Positions 34,972 to 47,642 of a DNA stretch of 64,000 bases are shown here, in pieces. This DNA is from Utricularia gibba. Taxonomy: Eukaryota > Streptophyta > Magnoliopsida > Lamiales > Lentibulariaceae. The position numbers and the translations under genes are program-made. Each line of letters starts with the position of its first letter. Positions within the stretch are counted from its first letter, which is position 1. The DNA is taken from contig NEEC01000012.1 in NCBI GenBank assembly GCA_002189035.1, forward strand, positions 3,038,001 to 3,102,000. Direction: 5' to 3'. Below the pieces are notes generated by a model, which worked only from the letters and a program-made list of their open reading frames with translations, searched no databases and had not been told where the DNA came from.

Positions 34972-37900
34972 ATGAAACGAGATAAAGGGGTGGCCGTGGA
35001 AAACCATGAAGATGGAGGAGGAAGAAGAGGAACTTCTTTGCCCTTCTCCACTCGTAACGCCTCCTCAAAATACGATTTTGTCAAGGTTCTGATTCCTTTT
35101 TTGTTCTATCTGTTTTCATATTCTTACCGAACATAGATCTCACTCCTGTGTTCGGATTCGATTTTGTTTCAGGTAAAGGTATGGTTAGGTGATAATGCCG
35201 ACCACTACTACGTGCTTTCCCGGTTCTTGCTCAGCAGAATGCTCACTGTCACCAAGGTTGGATTTTTATATCTCCCCTTTATTGTGTTTTCTCCTCCTCA
35301 AAGTTCCCATAAATAGAAAGGATGATTTGCAATGTTTTTCTTTTCAGATTCCGAATCATGTGGCTATTAAGATTGCTCTTGAACTGAAGAAGCTTCTTAT
35401 CGATAATAGCCTTCTCGATGTGTATGCTTATTCTTGATTCCAGTGTCTTTGGTTTACGCATTTTTGGATCACCTGTTGCATGCTTAAATTGCCAATTTGC
35501 AGCTCTCAGTCTGACCTTGAAGCCAATCTGTTCAAGGTATGCATACATGTGAATCATGTGATGCTGTTTGATTTTGTATTCGGAAAAGCTTTAGATTTTA
35601 AACAAGTGAGGGTGAACAATTATTTTCAGCTCATGGAGAGGCGAGGTTACGGTGAAGAATATATAAACAGATACAAAATGATGACAAGGTGTAGCTTTTC
35701 TTCAATTTTGGTGTTTGTGTCATGAAGAAGCTCATTTCTGATGCACAACTGCAGCTATTTATCAGTTGATCACCATTTATATCCATCCTTTTTCCTGTCA
35801 TCAGATTTCACCACCAAAGAGTACCATTGGTTATTCTTGTATGCGGTACTGCATGCGTGGGGAAGTCGACAATTGCTACACAACTTGCTCAAAGACTGAA
35901 CCTACCAAATGTCCTACAGGTATTCTGCACTTCTGGTTATAGAAGTATCCCTTATAATCAGAAAGTTCTTCGCTGATACATCAAATACTTCTCTCACTGA
36001 CTGAGCTTATTGCCATGATGCTTCAGACGGATATGGTGTATGAATTATTGCGCACGTCCACAGAGTATGCCTCTTTGTTTTCCAGGAAGATGCTTGTTTT
36101 TCTTTTTGTTAGTATTCACTTAGTTTTGTTTGCTGCATATTGCACTTAATGCTCTTCATAATATCAAATTGACTTGAAGCTAGCCATTGTGTCCATTGAT
36201 TTCAATGAGATGAATTTCATGATGATGGCTTGACTTTGTGCACCTACATGGGGTTGAGATTCATGCATGTGCATCGACTAAGCATATATAAGTATCATGA
36301 ATGGATATTTCTCTCGTTTTTATTTGTTTGTTGTACATGATAAACACCTCTGGATATCCTATAAAAATTTACAGTGCTCCCCTAGCTTCTTCTCCTGTCT
36401 GGGCACGAGAGTTCAGCTCCTCTGAGGAGTTAATAACAGAATTTTGCAGAGAATGCCGAATTGTCCGCAAAGGTAGTGCAACAAATCCATCTCTTATTTT
36501 CTTTGACATTTTGAGACTCCTGAAGTATTTCAAGGACTCTGATGAGCAAAGCTTTTAAATTTCATCTAAAAAGGTTTGGCTGGGGACTTAAAGAAAGCAA
36601 TGAAAGATGGGAAACCTATCATTATTGAGGTAATTTTGTTGTAGAGCTGCATATCTGAGATCGTCAGTTGATCTATGTAGCTGCTGCTGAAGCCCATTTT
36701 GAAGAAAAAAAAGTCTTCCATGGAAAAATGCTTATTACTTTTGTGGATGGTGTAGCCTTTCACATCATTAGATTTGCATGTGCAAAGAGTTGTTGTTGAT
36801 AAAATAACAGGAACACAACAAAAGTTTTTATGTTACTCCGAGGATCCAGCTTTTGAGAATACAGAAAGGAGTCATTGCCATCATCTTTAGTTTATTCATT
36901 TTTTTTTCGAATTTGTGCAGGGCATGCATTTGGATCCTAGTATATACAGAATGGATGAGGAAAGCCAGTCATCTGGTAACACACCATCAAAAGATGAAGA
37001 CAAGAAACCACTGAAAAGAACTGAAAATGAAGGCTCAGCTGAAAATAACCTTCCCATCCCATGTGCTGTTCCTGAAAATGAAACTGCATGTTTTCTTGCT
37101 GAAGAGTCAGGTGAAACTCCATCAGCCGTGGACATGGTTTCTGCTACGTCACAAGCTAAGGATGCTGGTGATCCTCCAGTTCATGAATTCAAAGGTGTGT
37201 AGTACTCTGGCTTGCAGTGCTTATCTTGCTTCTGAGATGTCGATATGCATATAGGCGAACCAGCAAAGGATTTTGATTCAGTTACGACATCTGCAATCAA
37301 AAAACCAAAATCTGGACCTGAACCAATAATAGTTCCCATAATCCTGAAGATGGCTGATTTTGATCACAAGGTGAAAATTTTCTTCTCCCTTTCATTTCCC
37401 ACATCGGTAGGCATCTTCCCTATCATATCACCAGATGATAAGCATACCATACTTCAACCAGAAAACAAACTGACATCGTTTCTAACATGGTTTGTATTAA
37501 CTTTTCACAGGCTTTGCTAGAAGAGTGGTTATCCTCTCGGCGTAGTGAAAAGTTCCCAGTTCAGGTCTTTCAGGGTGCCATTTTTCTGTTTGAATGCATG
37601 CAACCATATCCCATATCTTCCCCCTTTCAGGACAAGGATAAGTTGGCTGGCAATCTGAAAACAATCCAGGACTACCTCTGTTCATTCAAGCCCCAGGTAT
37701 CAACAAGCTCATCCTTTCCCCATTTTCTCAGCACCCTCATCCTTTTCCATTCCTTCCTGCTACTGCCTGAAGGGTTACACAGTCGTGAACATATCAGCCA
37801 CGACGTTCCCCCAAACCTTGGACTGGCTGCACAATCATCTTCTTCAGGTAGCCTTCTCAAACACCATTCTGCTGCTCTGGTTGTTAATGGGAGTTTTTAC

Positions 37901-38004
37901 TTCTTTGCATCTCAACTGTGGTGCCTGTGCTGTAGCGTATCGAACAGGGCACCTCCTCTGTTTCCGCCGGCGCCGGCAGCCACGCACAGAATCAAGCATC
38001 GTAG
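34972..38004 (+). CDS. LPA1: LPA1-type P-loop kinase-like protein (2-phosphoglycerate kinase-related)
   Basis: Exons join from MKRDKGVAVENHEDGGGRRG through KVWLGDNADHYYVLSRFLL, KIPNHVAIKIALELKKLLID and YGEEYINRYKMMTRFHHQRV to a Walker A loop, VCGTACVGKSTIATQLAQRL, then VLQTDMVYELLRTSTDAPL and EFCRECRIVRKGLAGDLKKA. An acidic low-complexity stretch (about 36930-37200) precedes the C-terminal domain EWLSSRRSEKFPVQDKDKLA. It ends SAGAGSHAQNQAS. The plant family is named for LOW PHYTIC ACID 1 of rice, needed for seed phytate; archaeal relatives phosphorylate 2-phosphoglycerate, but the plant reaction is not settled. The start follows the family's short charged leader. No break is seen. Confidence 0.9.
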
Positions 38005-38491
38005 CACACAGTTCCCTTCCATGGCGGGGAGCTAGGGCAGGCTCTTTCTATTGTATTACATGTGCATTTTACCCTGAAAGTGGGTTGGTAATTTTATTTA
38101 TTGTTTAATGTATTATTAATTAAATTATCAATATATTCTTAAATTTTTTTTTTGAAAAAATATGAATGAATTATCTTCTAAAAGAAATAAAAAATTTAAA
38201 TTTGGTTATTGTTTTAAAATATTAGTTTTTATTCTATCAAAGTTAAATATAATTTTCGAAAAATCCTATCAAATGGAACATTGGTAAAATCAATTATTGA
38301 TTAATTAATAATTTTCAGATTGGGTTATACGCAATAATTGAGTGGGTTATTTTTTATTTTCATAATATTCCGATTAAAAATGAATCATTAAATAATGTAA
38401 TCAGTTCGTTTATCATACTTACGGGAGACAAGATGAGAGTCCCGTTGGGAAGTATTTGTGAAACACGTAACGGCTAGTTGTGGGCGACGGG
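38005..38491. other. Spacer between LPA1 and OCT1 genes
   Basis: It is AT-rich from 38095 to 38400, then GC-richer toward the OCT1 start. It holds the LPA1 3' end and the OCT1 promoter. No other feature was seen. Confidence 0.5.
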
Positions 38492-41400
38492 ATGTTGGGA
38501 GCCCTAATCCGATCGTCGTCGGCGACGCCGAGCCGCGTCCGTCGATTATGGTGCAGCGCGCCTTCGGCGGTCGGGGAGACCGGACTTTACGGATTTCCTC
38601 ATCTAAAAACTGCGAAAGGATTTCAGCGAATGGTCGATGATGCCATTGAAAAGTGGGTAACGATGACGCAAATTCGTTGGATTTTTTTCTGTGGTTTGAA
38701 ACTCCTATCTCATACATTGCTAATTGGTTTTAAGGTCTAACGGACTTGTTAATTGGATCGCCGGAATGCCGTCGCCTACAGAAATTATTGAAGCGATGGA
38801 TGAAATATCTGATACGGTGTGATGTCGCCATTACTTTCTCCTGATCAGAATGTTTCTTCTACTACTATGTCGCTTTGGTGGTTGATGGGTGTCCGTGTTA
38901 TATTCTTTTATTTGAATGTGAGGGGCGTTTGTTTTTGTAAGAGCAACCCAGTACTGTTATTACCTTTTGCCAGGTTTGTACAGTTATAGACTCCGCAGAA
39001 CTATGTAGGCATACGCATCCAGATAGGTTTGTTTTCAACTGTGTTTTCAGGTTATGCTTGCTGAAGAAATGTGAAATTCAGCTAATTTAGTAATCTCTCT
39101 CACTTCTATTTAGGGATTTTGTTGAGGAGGCAAGTAAGGCGTCTCTACAACTGAGTGAATATCTAAATGTGAGTGGTTATTGATGTTTCGCTCAGCGTCC
39201 CTTTGCAGTCTTTAATGTCTGAAAGCGTTCTAACAGGCTGAAATTTATAGATTTCAAGCTTTTCAACTTCTTCAACTGTACATCCTTGGAATCCTGCCTG
39301 TGAAAATCGCCTCATGATTTTACTTTTCCTGCCATGCAGTATCTTAACTCGAATTCTACTTTATACAATGCCGTTTTAAAAGCTGAGAATAGTTCTGACT
39401 TGCTTTCTGAAGAAGCTCAAAGAGTAGCCCATCATTTACGCATTGACTTGGAGAAAGGTGGAATTCATCTACGTCCTGGTATTGTTCCCTAAAAGCCACC
39501 CACTCTGTTTTAGTTAATTTCTTCTCCTTCTATTTGATTATCCGTCATCTATATCCTCCAATGCTTCTTGTGGCGTTGACAGAGAAAGTGGAGAGAGTCA
39601 ACCAGCTGAACATTGAGATCCTTCGGCTTTCTAGGGAGTAAGTGTCAATTATTTTTAAAAAGTGCCTTCAAGTATCATTTCAAAATAATGTACTCCATCA
39701 CTTTTGCAGTTGTCTTGTTCCTCATTATCAATTTTCTTCATACTCAATGTTATCAGGTTCAGTGAAAATATCATTATGGATCCTGGTCATGTGGATATAT
39801 TCCCAGCTACACGTGTCCCAAAAAAGATGATGCATCTTGCTAGCCAGATATCTCGAGCTCCAGCATTTGAATCTAAACGATCAATGGGTCGTCAATCGAA
39901 TTCTGATGAGAGAGGTGTACGATTGGCAACTGAGCCTAATGCATTGTGTTCTATTTTGCAGTTGGCCTCTGATGCTGAGGTATATTAAAATGCATCCAGT
40001 TCAGGCGCTCATAAATTCATTTAATTTATGTTGCTTTGGAGAGGATTAGGTGTTCAAACTCGTAAATTTTCTAAAAACATCCAGATTATCGTCTACTATG
40101 GAACTGTGAAACATTACTTATCAATGCAGTTTTTTATGCACCCTGTCGTTGGTGCTTACACTTTCCCAGGTCAGAAAACTAGCTTACATTGCTGGAAACT
40201 CAGCCGCTCGAGCAAATCTGCAAGTTCTTGATAAAATTCTTGCAGCACGACAGGAGTTCTCTGAGGTTAGTTTTTTACAACACAAATCTTATATGAGGAT
40301 TTTTTGTTTTGATGATTCAGACACAAGTGGCATACGTGAGCTGAGGCTTTCCTGCAATAGGAATTATAGATATCTACTGTATCTCAATCTTGTCTGTAAA
40401 TTATTTGGTTTTCTTGAAGGGCATTCGGCTAATACGCGAGTGCTCAATTATGACAGACATCCTTACTTTTTATCTGTTTGTTTTTCTTTTCCTTAAGAAA
40501 ATTTCCTTGGTTCTCCTGTTTACTTCTTTTAGATCATGGGATGCAAATCCTATGCTGAATTCGCACTGAGGGACAACATGGCTTTGCATCCTGACGTTGT
40601 TTTGACCTTTCTGAATGACATGAGTAAAATGGTCCGGTGGAAAGCTGATGAGGTATATTGCTTTTTTTTTTTTTGTCGATTATGATCTATCCCCCATTGT
40701 ACCTTCCATTTATCTTCAAACTATTGATGTTTTGTTTCCTCTTTTATGCTTTTGTCTCAGGAGTTCGAGAAAATATTCAATTTCAAGAAGGAAAAGATTG
40801 GTTATTTTGTTGACGATTTGAACCCATGGGATGAGCCCTATTTCACTAGAATGATGAGATCTTATGCCCATGATTTGGATTATTCAGTTGAGTTTACATA
40901 TAAGAAAAAAATAGATTTTTTGAATTTTTCATTTTCTGAATCAATGGCTTAGAATTAAACATCAAAACAAAGTAATGTGTGCCTGCGCTTCTCAGCATCA
41001 AAATTTGCAAGTAGTCTCTCTTTTTTTTTTTATTATTCTTTTCTAGTCGTGATGTTTCTGTCTCTCACACTATATGCACTTATTTTTTTTAATGGACATT
41101 AAATTCACTCTCCCAGCATATAATTCATTCTACGTTTCATGTTATGTTTGATGCCAAATGTAATATATTCTGTATTCACTTACTTTTGATAATTTTCAGA
41201 TTGTGGCATCTTATTTTTCCCTGTCTCAATGTATCGATGGGCTTAGAATGGTGGTTGAATCATTATTTGGTTTGAAATTTCGCGAGATACCTCTTGTACC
41301 GGGTGAATCATGGCACTTGGATGTGTTGAAATTCTCTTTGCATCATACTGATGAGGTGCCGAGTGGCTAGTTTGGTCTCATGTAATATTTGACTTTACCA

Positions 41401-42806
41401 AATTATTTAATTGTAGTGTTTGATACAGGGCGACATAGGGTACTTGTACCTTGATCTGAAATCTAGAAAGAGCAAGCACCCTATCTGTGCACATTTTGCT
41501 ATCAAAGGGGGTCGTAAAGTTTCAGAAACGAGCTACCAATTGCCTGTAGGCAGTGCTTTTGCATTGTATGTGCATTATCATTTTCTATGTTTTTAGCCTG
41601 AAGGTGGACTTTCTTCTTTCATTTTTTCAGATTGTAGCTCTTGTATGCAACTTTTCTTGTTCAAATACTGGATTCGTGCAGCTTCAGCACTCTGATGTTG
41701 AGACTTTGTTTCACGAGTTTGGACATGCTCTTCACTCATTGCTTTCAAGAACGGTAAAACGTGCTCATTTTTCGAATTCTGTGTGCAAAAATTTAACTCT
41801 GTTGATGATTGTGTTTCAGGATTATCAGCATTTTTCAGGAACCCGTGTGGCGCTTGATTTCGCTGAGACACCTTCTAACCTCTTTGAGTGAGTGAATTTA
41901 ACTTTTTCTATAAATGATTGGTTGAGAATATGACGCTGATGGCTGATCTATGGATTGGCTTTTGTGGGATGTATTTTTTCCTATCGAGTTGGCCCAGCGA
42001 TCTCCGTGGCTGTGTGCCTCTAATTAGCCCCTTTTCCTTATATTATGGCAGATATTATGCATGGGATTACAGGGTGTTGAGAAAATTTGCAAAGCACTAC
42101 TCAACTGGAGATCCCATACCTGAAAAGCTGGTAAACTCGCTGCAAGAAGCCAAAAGTATGTTCGCAGCAACAGATCTGCAGCGCCAGGTCCATTCAAACT
42201 CCAATCCATAACTGTATACTTGTTAGTGCAAAATAGACCTTTTAACTAACTCCAATCATTTCTTCACTTTCTTTCTAGATTCTGTACGCTTTGATTGACA
42301 TGACACTCCATGCATCCCAACCATCCTCATTCAAAGATACAGTTTCTGTAGTTTCAGACTTGCAAAGAGAGCATACAAGTTCGAAGTTTGTTGAAGGGAC
42401 TCACTGGCATACCCGATTCAGCCATCTCGTTACCTATGGTGCAGGTACACCACGTTTATCCCATATCATGCCACGAACACTCAAGTTATAATCCATTAGC
42501 TCCTTCAGGTGGGGACTCATACTCCGTGTTTATGCAGGCTACTACAGCTATTTGTATGCAAAATGCTTTGCGTCGTCTATTTGGCAAAAGATATTCAAAG
42601 CAGATCCCTTATCGCCCTCCGCAGGTTCTGCTCTCAGGTGTAAATTCTTGCAACATGGTGGAGCCAAGGCTCCCAGCACAATACTAAATGATCTTGGGGA
42701 AGGTTTTGTTGTAAGGAAACACAATGGTGGTATGATTCCTGATATAGCTAGTCTTACTGAAGAGATGAAGTTGCTTAATGTAAATTCTCTAGACTCAGAG
42801 AGATGA
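38492..42806 (+). CDS. OCT1: Mitochondrial intermediate (octapeptidyl) peptidase, M3 family
   Basis: About fifteen exons join in frame. [20 protein letters not shown] is an Arg-rich mitochondrial presequence. The core gives [60 protein letters not shown], and the zinc site [20 protein letters not shown] (HEXXH) with [20 protein letters not shown]. It ends [12 protein letters not shown]. The enzyme removes an octapeptide from some imported matrix precursors after the main processing peptidase has acted. The catalytic residues are the two His and the Glu of HEFGH, plus a later Glu in the YYAWDYR region. No break was found. Arabidopsis At5g51540 next to LPA2 matches this order. Confidence 0.95.
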
Positions 42807-43145
42807 CCAATTAAATGAAGATAACAATGGCATCTGTTATTTAGCTGCGAGGTCATAGTAATCTCTGCCAAGATGAATGTAATCTCACTCTTTCATCCGA
42901 AATCCATGGTGAGCTGAATTCTCAGGTACATTTATGCAACCTTAGAGATCAATCAAACACTGGTCTTTCAATTGCTTTACCTTCCCCTTGGGAGATATGT
43001 CTATATGCATGTGATTAGATTCAGCATTCATTATTTGAGATTATATACTGATATTCGTTACTTTTTGCTATGGGCATATCAAATGCTCAACTTACTAAAT
43101 GAATTGACGATATACGAAAAGTATATTGGAATACTTTTGGCATTC
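42807..43145. other. Convergent 3' region
   Basis: Short spacer between the stops of OCT1 and the fusion hydrolase gene, which face each other. It probably contains both 3' untranslated regions. No gene is seen. Confidence 0.5.
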
Positions 43146-46100
43146 TTATTGATAGTACTGTTCCGAGACGGTGCAAAGTGCTGGTCGATCAAGCATCTCC
43201 ACCCATTCCTTGATTATTAAGTTTACTTCATCTGGCAGCTCATCATGGGGGCAGTGTCCTGATGAATGCAAGAAACATTTAAGCACATAAAATGTGAAAA
43301 TGCAGACATGGGCGTCCAAATTACCAGCATCAATCTCTTTGAACGTGACATCATTGAAGTGCTCCTTAGCTACAGCCAACTTCGCCTTCGAGTCTAGTAA
43401 TGGATCCTTCATTCCCTGGAGGAAGCAAAAGCTTGAAAAAAAAGCAGGAATATTGGTAGCTGGAAAGTTTTCTTATGTGGTCACTTACTTGTATCACTAG
43501 GACTTTCTTCTCGAATCCCTCGAGAAGGTAATTCAGAGGAAGTGAAACGTCAAAGCCGAAGATGCTTTCCAGAATGAAAATGACCCCGGGATCCTTCGAC
43601 TGTGAGTTGGTCAAGGCATCAACTAATTTCTAGATGGGTATGAGACCTACGGATTGTTAAAGCATAAGAGCCTCTGACTATGTGTTTGGTTTCTCCTTGA
43701 AATCTGGAAGGATACAGCTCGGATCATCTCATTCAGAAGCCGTTCATCAGCTCTGTCACTTCTCTGAGCAAACTGAGTCAGGGCCTTTTACGTGGAAAAT
43801 CAGCACGGGGAAGGGAGTAGAAAGAGCCTTACTGTAGGGTATAAACTCTTTACTAAGTTCCAGGCATTGAATCTTAAGTACAGTAGCAGAAGCCTAGCAC
43901 CTAGCCGTGCTTGTGGAGAAATTCGCCTATCCTGAAACAATCAGCAGTTGGATTGGAATGAACTTGTGAGTTGGAAGCACGTAAAGAAAAACTCAGGAGC
44001 CCTGTGACACTTACCTCCTCCATATTACCCAATGTTGGATATCTAGGAACAATATTGCCAGCACTGTTGATGAGGACGACCGACTTGGCTATGTTTGGCC
44101 AAAGACCTGCAACAATGGCGACAATATATCCTGTAGACAAGGAACATCAGCCATGACAATTGGTTTATCTGACTCCTGATGCATTTTTCCTGACGTTAGC
44201 ATTCTTGATTATTCTCAAGGCTGAATATGAATACAGGGTTCAGCTGGTGTACCACCAATGGAGTTCCCAACAAGATGTACAGGATCCCCAACAACTTCGA
44301 TTATGAAGTCCCGAATCAGTTCGGCCCACATGAGTTCGGTATATTGCATATTCGGTTTCTCTGATCTGCCAAAGCCAATTAGTGTGATAGCCCACGCTCT
44401 GTTTCCAGCTTCAGCAATAGGCTGTATATTGTCCCTGTAGTGCTCAAAAAAGGCGCCAAAGCCATGTACAAGGAGAACATTGGGACCCTTATCGCCAGCA
44501 ACTGTGTACTGAAGAAAGGTAATCAGTTATGATCAGGTTGGGAACAAGGGTCACGTACTGAGTTGAAGCGCAGATGTTTCAGATTCTCACTTCGATCAGG
44601 CAGTTTTTCCACTTCCAGATCCGAACTTGTGGATTCTTCTCCTGGCTTTTCAATGACAACAGCCAATACCACTCCATGGAAGAAACAGACTCAATGGCTG
44701 CAGCGACAGTGGTTGTGGAATACCCAAACGGTGATAAGAACCCGCCATTTCTTTCTTTCTCGTACGTGATAGCTTCAAAGTGAACCTGTCTTCTGGAAAT
44801 GATTCCCAGGGAAAGTGCAGATCGGAAAAGGGCATCAAATGAAGCTCCTTGGCGTTTTTCGGCTAGGCGTGTCTTTTCATGTACCCTGCAAAACTTGATA
44901 CAGAGACTGGAGTTAGTTCCCTGATGGCTGCTCTGCAACACAGTGAAGAAGCAAGTGATCGCATCCATACTCCTGCCATTCGTCTCGGGCTGTTCCTTCA
45001 AGGTATCGCAAATATGCAGCCAAAGCATTCAAGACAAGTGTGGCACCACCTCCCACTAAGTTCTCCTGGCTTGTTACAAATGCAGACTTGAGCGGTTTTC
45101 TTCTGTTGTCACTCCCATTGCCTTCATCCGATCTTCCTGGCTTCCGAACTGATCTCTGTTTCTTCTGCAGCTGATTTATGGCCGAGAGCGTCCCTATGGA
45201 AGTCCATTCCTTCAGAACATCGTCTTCATCGTTCACAAAACCCTTCACTTCAGGCAGAGATGGAAGATCACCTGCGCCATCTTCCTCATTTTAACCACCA
45301 CTTGAGATTGTGAAGACCACTGAACGTGAAGGGCTTACCCCAGGAGAGATTCATCTCATTGCCAGATAGTTCTGGGAGTCGTAAAAGAGGGGGAAGTACT
45401 TGAAGCCTTCGAAAGTCATCGAAGGACCATGGGGTGTCTTCTAATCTCTGGTTGATACAAGGAAAACAAGGTCAGAGAAACAAGCATTGTCATCCTCTTC
45501 TTCCTCCATAAGAATGTAAGCAATACCACCTTGGTGTCATCATAAAATGGAGTCCTCCACATTCTGATCTCCGCCTTACGGCCTGGGGAAGAAGATGATA
45601 CCGACTTGTTGACATCCTCCAGCATCGCCCTGAGTTCATACTCCACCTCCTCCTCTATGAAAACCGTTCTGGCTTCAACCTCTTTGACCAGCTCCGATAT
45701 AATGTTCTCAGAGCTTCCGGTCCTGCGCTGGAAAATGTGCTGCTAAGTATCTGTTATACAGGTTAAGTACAAGTGACGGCAACAGGTTTTAGGGTTACCG
45801 GATCATCAGATTTGAACCCTGGTGTTGGAGCGATTTCCTTAAATCTTCCAGGGCGAAGAGCAGAAGTTCAAGCATTTCATCCGAGAATCCTGAAAATGTG
45901 CAACGGATTGGATTGGATTCCGCTTCTTTTTCATCTATGGAGTGTGAGAAACGGAAAAATCATTTACTTCTGAGAATGCGGCGATCAAAGATGTAGACGG
46001 GAACAGTGCAATCATGGCTGGATGCGGCTGCTAACAGCCCCGGGTGGTCTTGAAGGCGAAGATCGTGCTTGTACCAAAGAATCGCGGTACCGCCTCCGCT

Positions 46101-46193
46101 GGAGTTCGCGGTGGCTGAGACACAAAATCTGCGCCGAGGTTTAGGAAATGGTGAAGAAAAGGGGAAAATGCGGGGATGGAACTGAACCGCCAT
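43146..46193 (-). CDS. Photolyase N-domain / alpha-beta hydrolase fusion protein
   Basis: The N-terminal exon (MAVQFHPRIFPFSSPFPKPR, plastid-like leader) continues TAILWYKHDLRLQDHPGLLA, VPVYIFDRRILR and FSDEMLELLLFALEDLRKSL: the Rossmann domain of photolyases and cryptochromes. The FAD-binding domain is absent. Instead the protein continues through a variable linker (KKQRSVRKPGRSDEGNG) into an alpha/beta hydrolase: GPNVLLVHGFGAFFEHYRDN (oxyanion HGFG), IGFGRSEKPN, DPVHLVGNSIGG (nucleophile Ser), VLINSAGNIVPRYP, MKDPLLDSKAKLAVAKEHF, and GHCPHDELPDEVN (catalytic His). The same two-part layout exists in Arabidopsis At4g25290 by memory. The substrate is unknown to me; related plastid hydrolases act on chlorophyll esters. 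All exon joins I tested keep frame. Confidence 0.85.
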
Positions 46194-46416
46194 TGAAGAC
46201 GGATCCAGTACCGGCGCTCTTTAGCAAATAACCAGGGAACAACCGCTGGATTTCATGGCGGTGAAGATTTCATCTGATTTTCAGACTCTGTGGCGGAGAA
46301 ACGCCGTCAGGATTTCATGTGGGGTTGCTCCACTTTCCGGGACTCAAAACGGCGTCGTAGTATTCCCATGCTTACGAATCTTATATCAGGATGACAACAA
46401 TGGGGTGAAGTTGAAA
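46194..46416. promoter_or_regulatory. Bidirectional promoter region, fusion hydrolase / LPA2
   Basis: The start codons of two divergent genes lie only 223 bases apart (61 if LPA2 begins at 46255), so the promoters must overlap. Both products are likely plastid proteins. The interval has no clear TATA box, but it does contain GC-rich CGGCG motifs. It was not possible to place the transcription starts. Confidence 0.65.
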
Positions 46417-47060
46417 ATGGCGCTAATCCTACGCCCGCATTTATCTTCTCCTTGGCTTTGCAGGCCCCATCTCCGACTGAAGCCCAGATGCAAAAGCAAA
46501 TGGAACATCAAATCTCAGCAAGATTCCTCTCCGGAAGAACCCATTTCAGATTCGGCAAACAAGACTCGCGGATCCCAGGGATTGGGATTCGGTTCTTCTA
46601 CGAAGAAGGGGAAAAGGGAGAGGGCTTCTATTGTTAGACGGGAACCGGTACAGAAACCGGACTTGTACTCGCTGCCGCCGGAATCGAAGAGTCCCGACTT
46701 CACGCAGAACGAGAGCGCTTTTCTGCTTGCTTGGTTGGGCCTCGGTGGAGTTATTCTTCTCCAGGGGATTGCTCTCGCTGCTTCAGGTTCGTTTCTTCCT
46801 TCAATTCTTATGAATCCGCATCCGGTTGAGCGCAATTGGCAATTGGCTTTAGATGATCAATCAGCCTGCAATTTGCTCAGTTACATTTCTGGTTTGAAGC
46901 AAGGGTTTTGCTTGCAGGGTTTCTGCCCGAGGAATGGGATGGCTTCTTCGTGAAATACCTGTACCCATCGTTCACACCCACCGTGTTCGTGTTCATTGCC
47001 GGAACAGTTGGCTATGGAGTGCTGAAGTACTTGCAGAATGAGAAATCAATCAAGAAATAA
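46417..47060 (+). CDS. LPA2: LOW PSII ACCUMULATION 2, thylakoid assembly factor
   Basis: Two exons, 46417-46786 and 46918-47060, give exactly 170 residues. The leader MALILRPHLSSPWLCRPHLR is a transit peptide. Then GSQGLGFGSSTKKGKRERAS, a basic stretch, FLLAWLGLGGVILLQGIAL (first membrane span) and GFLPEEWDGFFVKYLYPSFT with FVFIAGTVGYGVLKYLQNEK (second span). This is LPA2, which in Arabidopsis helps assemble photosystem II reaction centres, notably CP43. A longer reading from the ATG at 46255 stays in frame and adds 54 residues; I prefer 46417 because the first residues then resemble Arabidopsis LPA2 (MAL...). The gene lies downstream of OCT1 in the same orientation, as At5g51545 follows At5g51540. 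Confidence 0.93.
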
Positions 47061-47347
47061 GCATTTTGTCTTCATCAGGTTCGAGGCCTCCTCCAATGAA
47101 AGTTCTACTAGTCTTGTTTTGTTGTCTCATGGAAAGAGAACCAACCCAGTGAAACTCTCCCCCAGATGAGAACAAGCATTTGTCCTTCTGCCTCCTTTTG
47201 TATTCATGTTTTTAATTCTTTTAAATAAACTTGATTTGGTAACAACAAACCTTCTCCGTTGAAAATACAGACTTAATTGTCAAAAATGGGGCACCGGTTT
47301 GGTTCCATAAAACTCCACCGCTGCACAAATCCACCCAAAGACATGAA
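47061..47347. other. LPA2 3' region and spacer
   Basis: Short spacer between LPA2 and the next small gene. It contains the LPA2 3' end and no sign of another gene. It is AT-rich toward 47240. Confidence 0.45.
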
Positions 47348-47642
47348 ATGAAAATCCCCATCAGCAAACCTGCGGCGACTGCGGTTGCCATCATCTTCCT
47401 GATCATCATTAATGCAGCAGTATCTACTGGTAGGTTCTTCTTCTTCTTCTTCTTCTTCTTGTGTTTGACGAGCGCTGAAGGTAGTATTTTCAGGTACACA
47501 CGTCAGTGGGTCGTCAAGCTACGCCCTGCACAAGCTTCCGTTCACGGCTTCCCTGAGATCGCTTCCTCCCAGTCTAATTCCGGCACCCATTGCTGGGCCA
47601 CGATTCAGTAGAGCCCGACGCATGTACCCACCACCCGCATGA
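47348..47642 (+). CDS. Putative secreted small peptide precursor (76 aa)
   Basis: An ATG at 47348 starts MKIPISKPAATAVAIIFLII, a basic n-region and a strongly hydrophobic core ending near NAAVSTG, as in a signal peptide. If a 64-base intron (47430-47493, GT at TACTG/GTAGGT, AG after TTTTC) is removed, the frame continues THVSGSSSYALHKLPFTASL and SLIPAPIAGPRFSRARRMYP, ending PPPA before TGA. The exons total 231 nt, a multiple of three. The Pro/Arg-rich C-terminus and the length of about 76 residues are like IDA-type and other plant signalling precursors, but no known motif matches exactly. The intron is short and unproven; without it the frame reads on to 47611. The intron holds a (TTC)n run. 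Confidence 0.4.
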
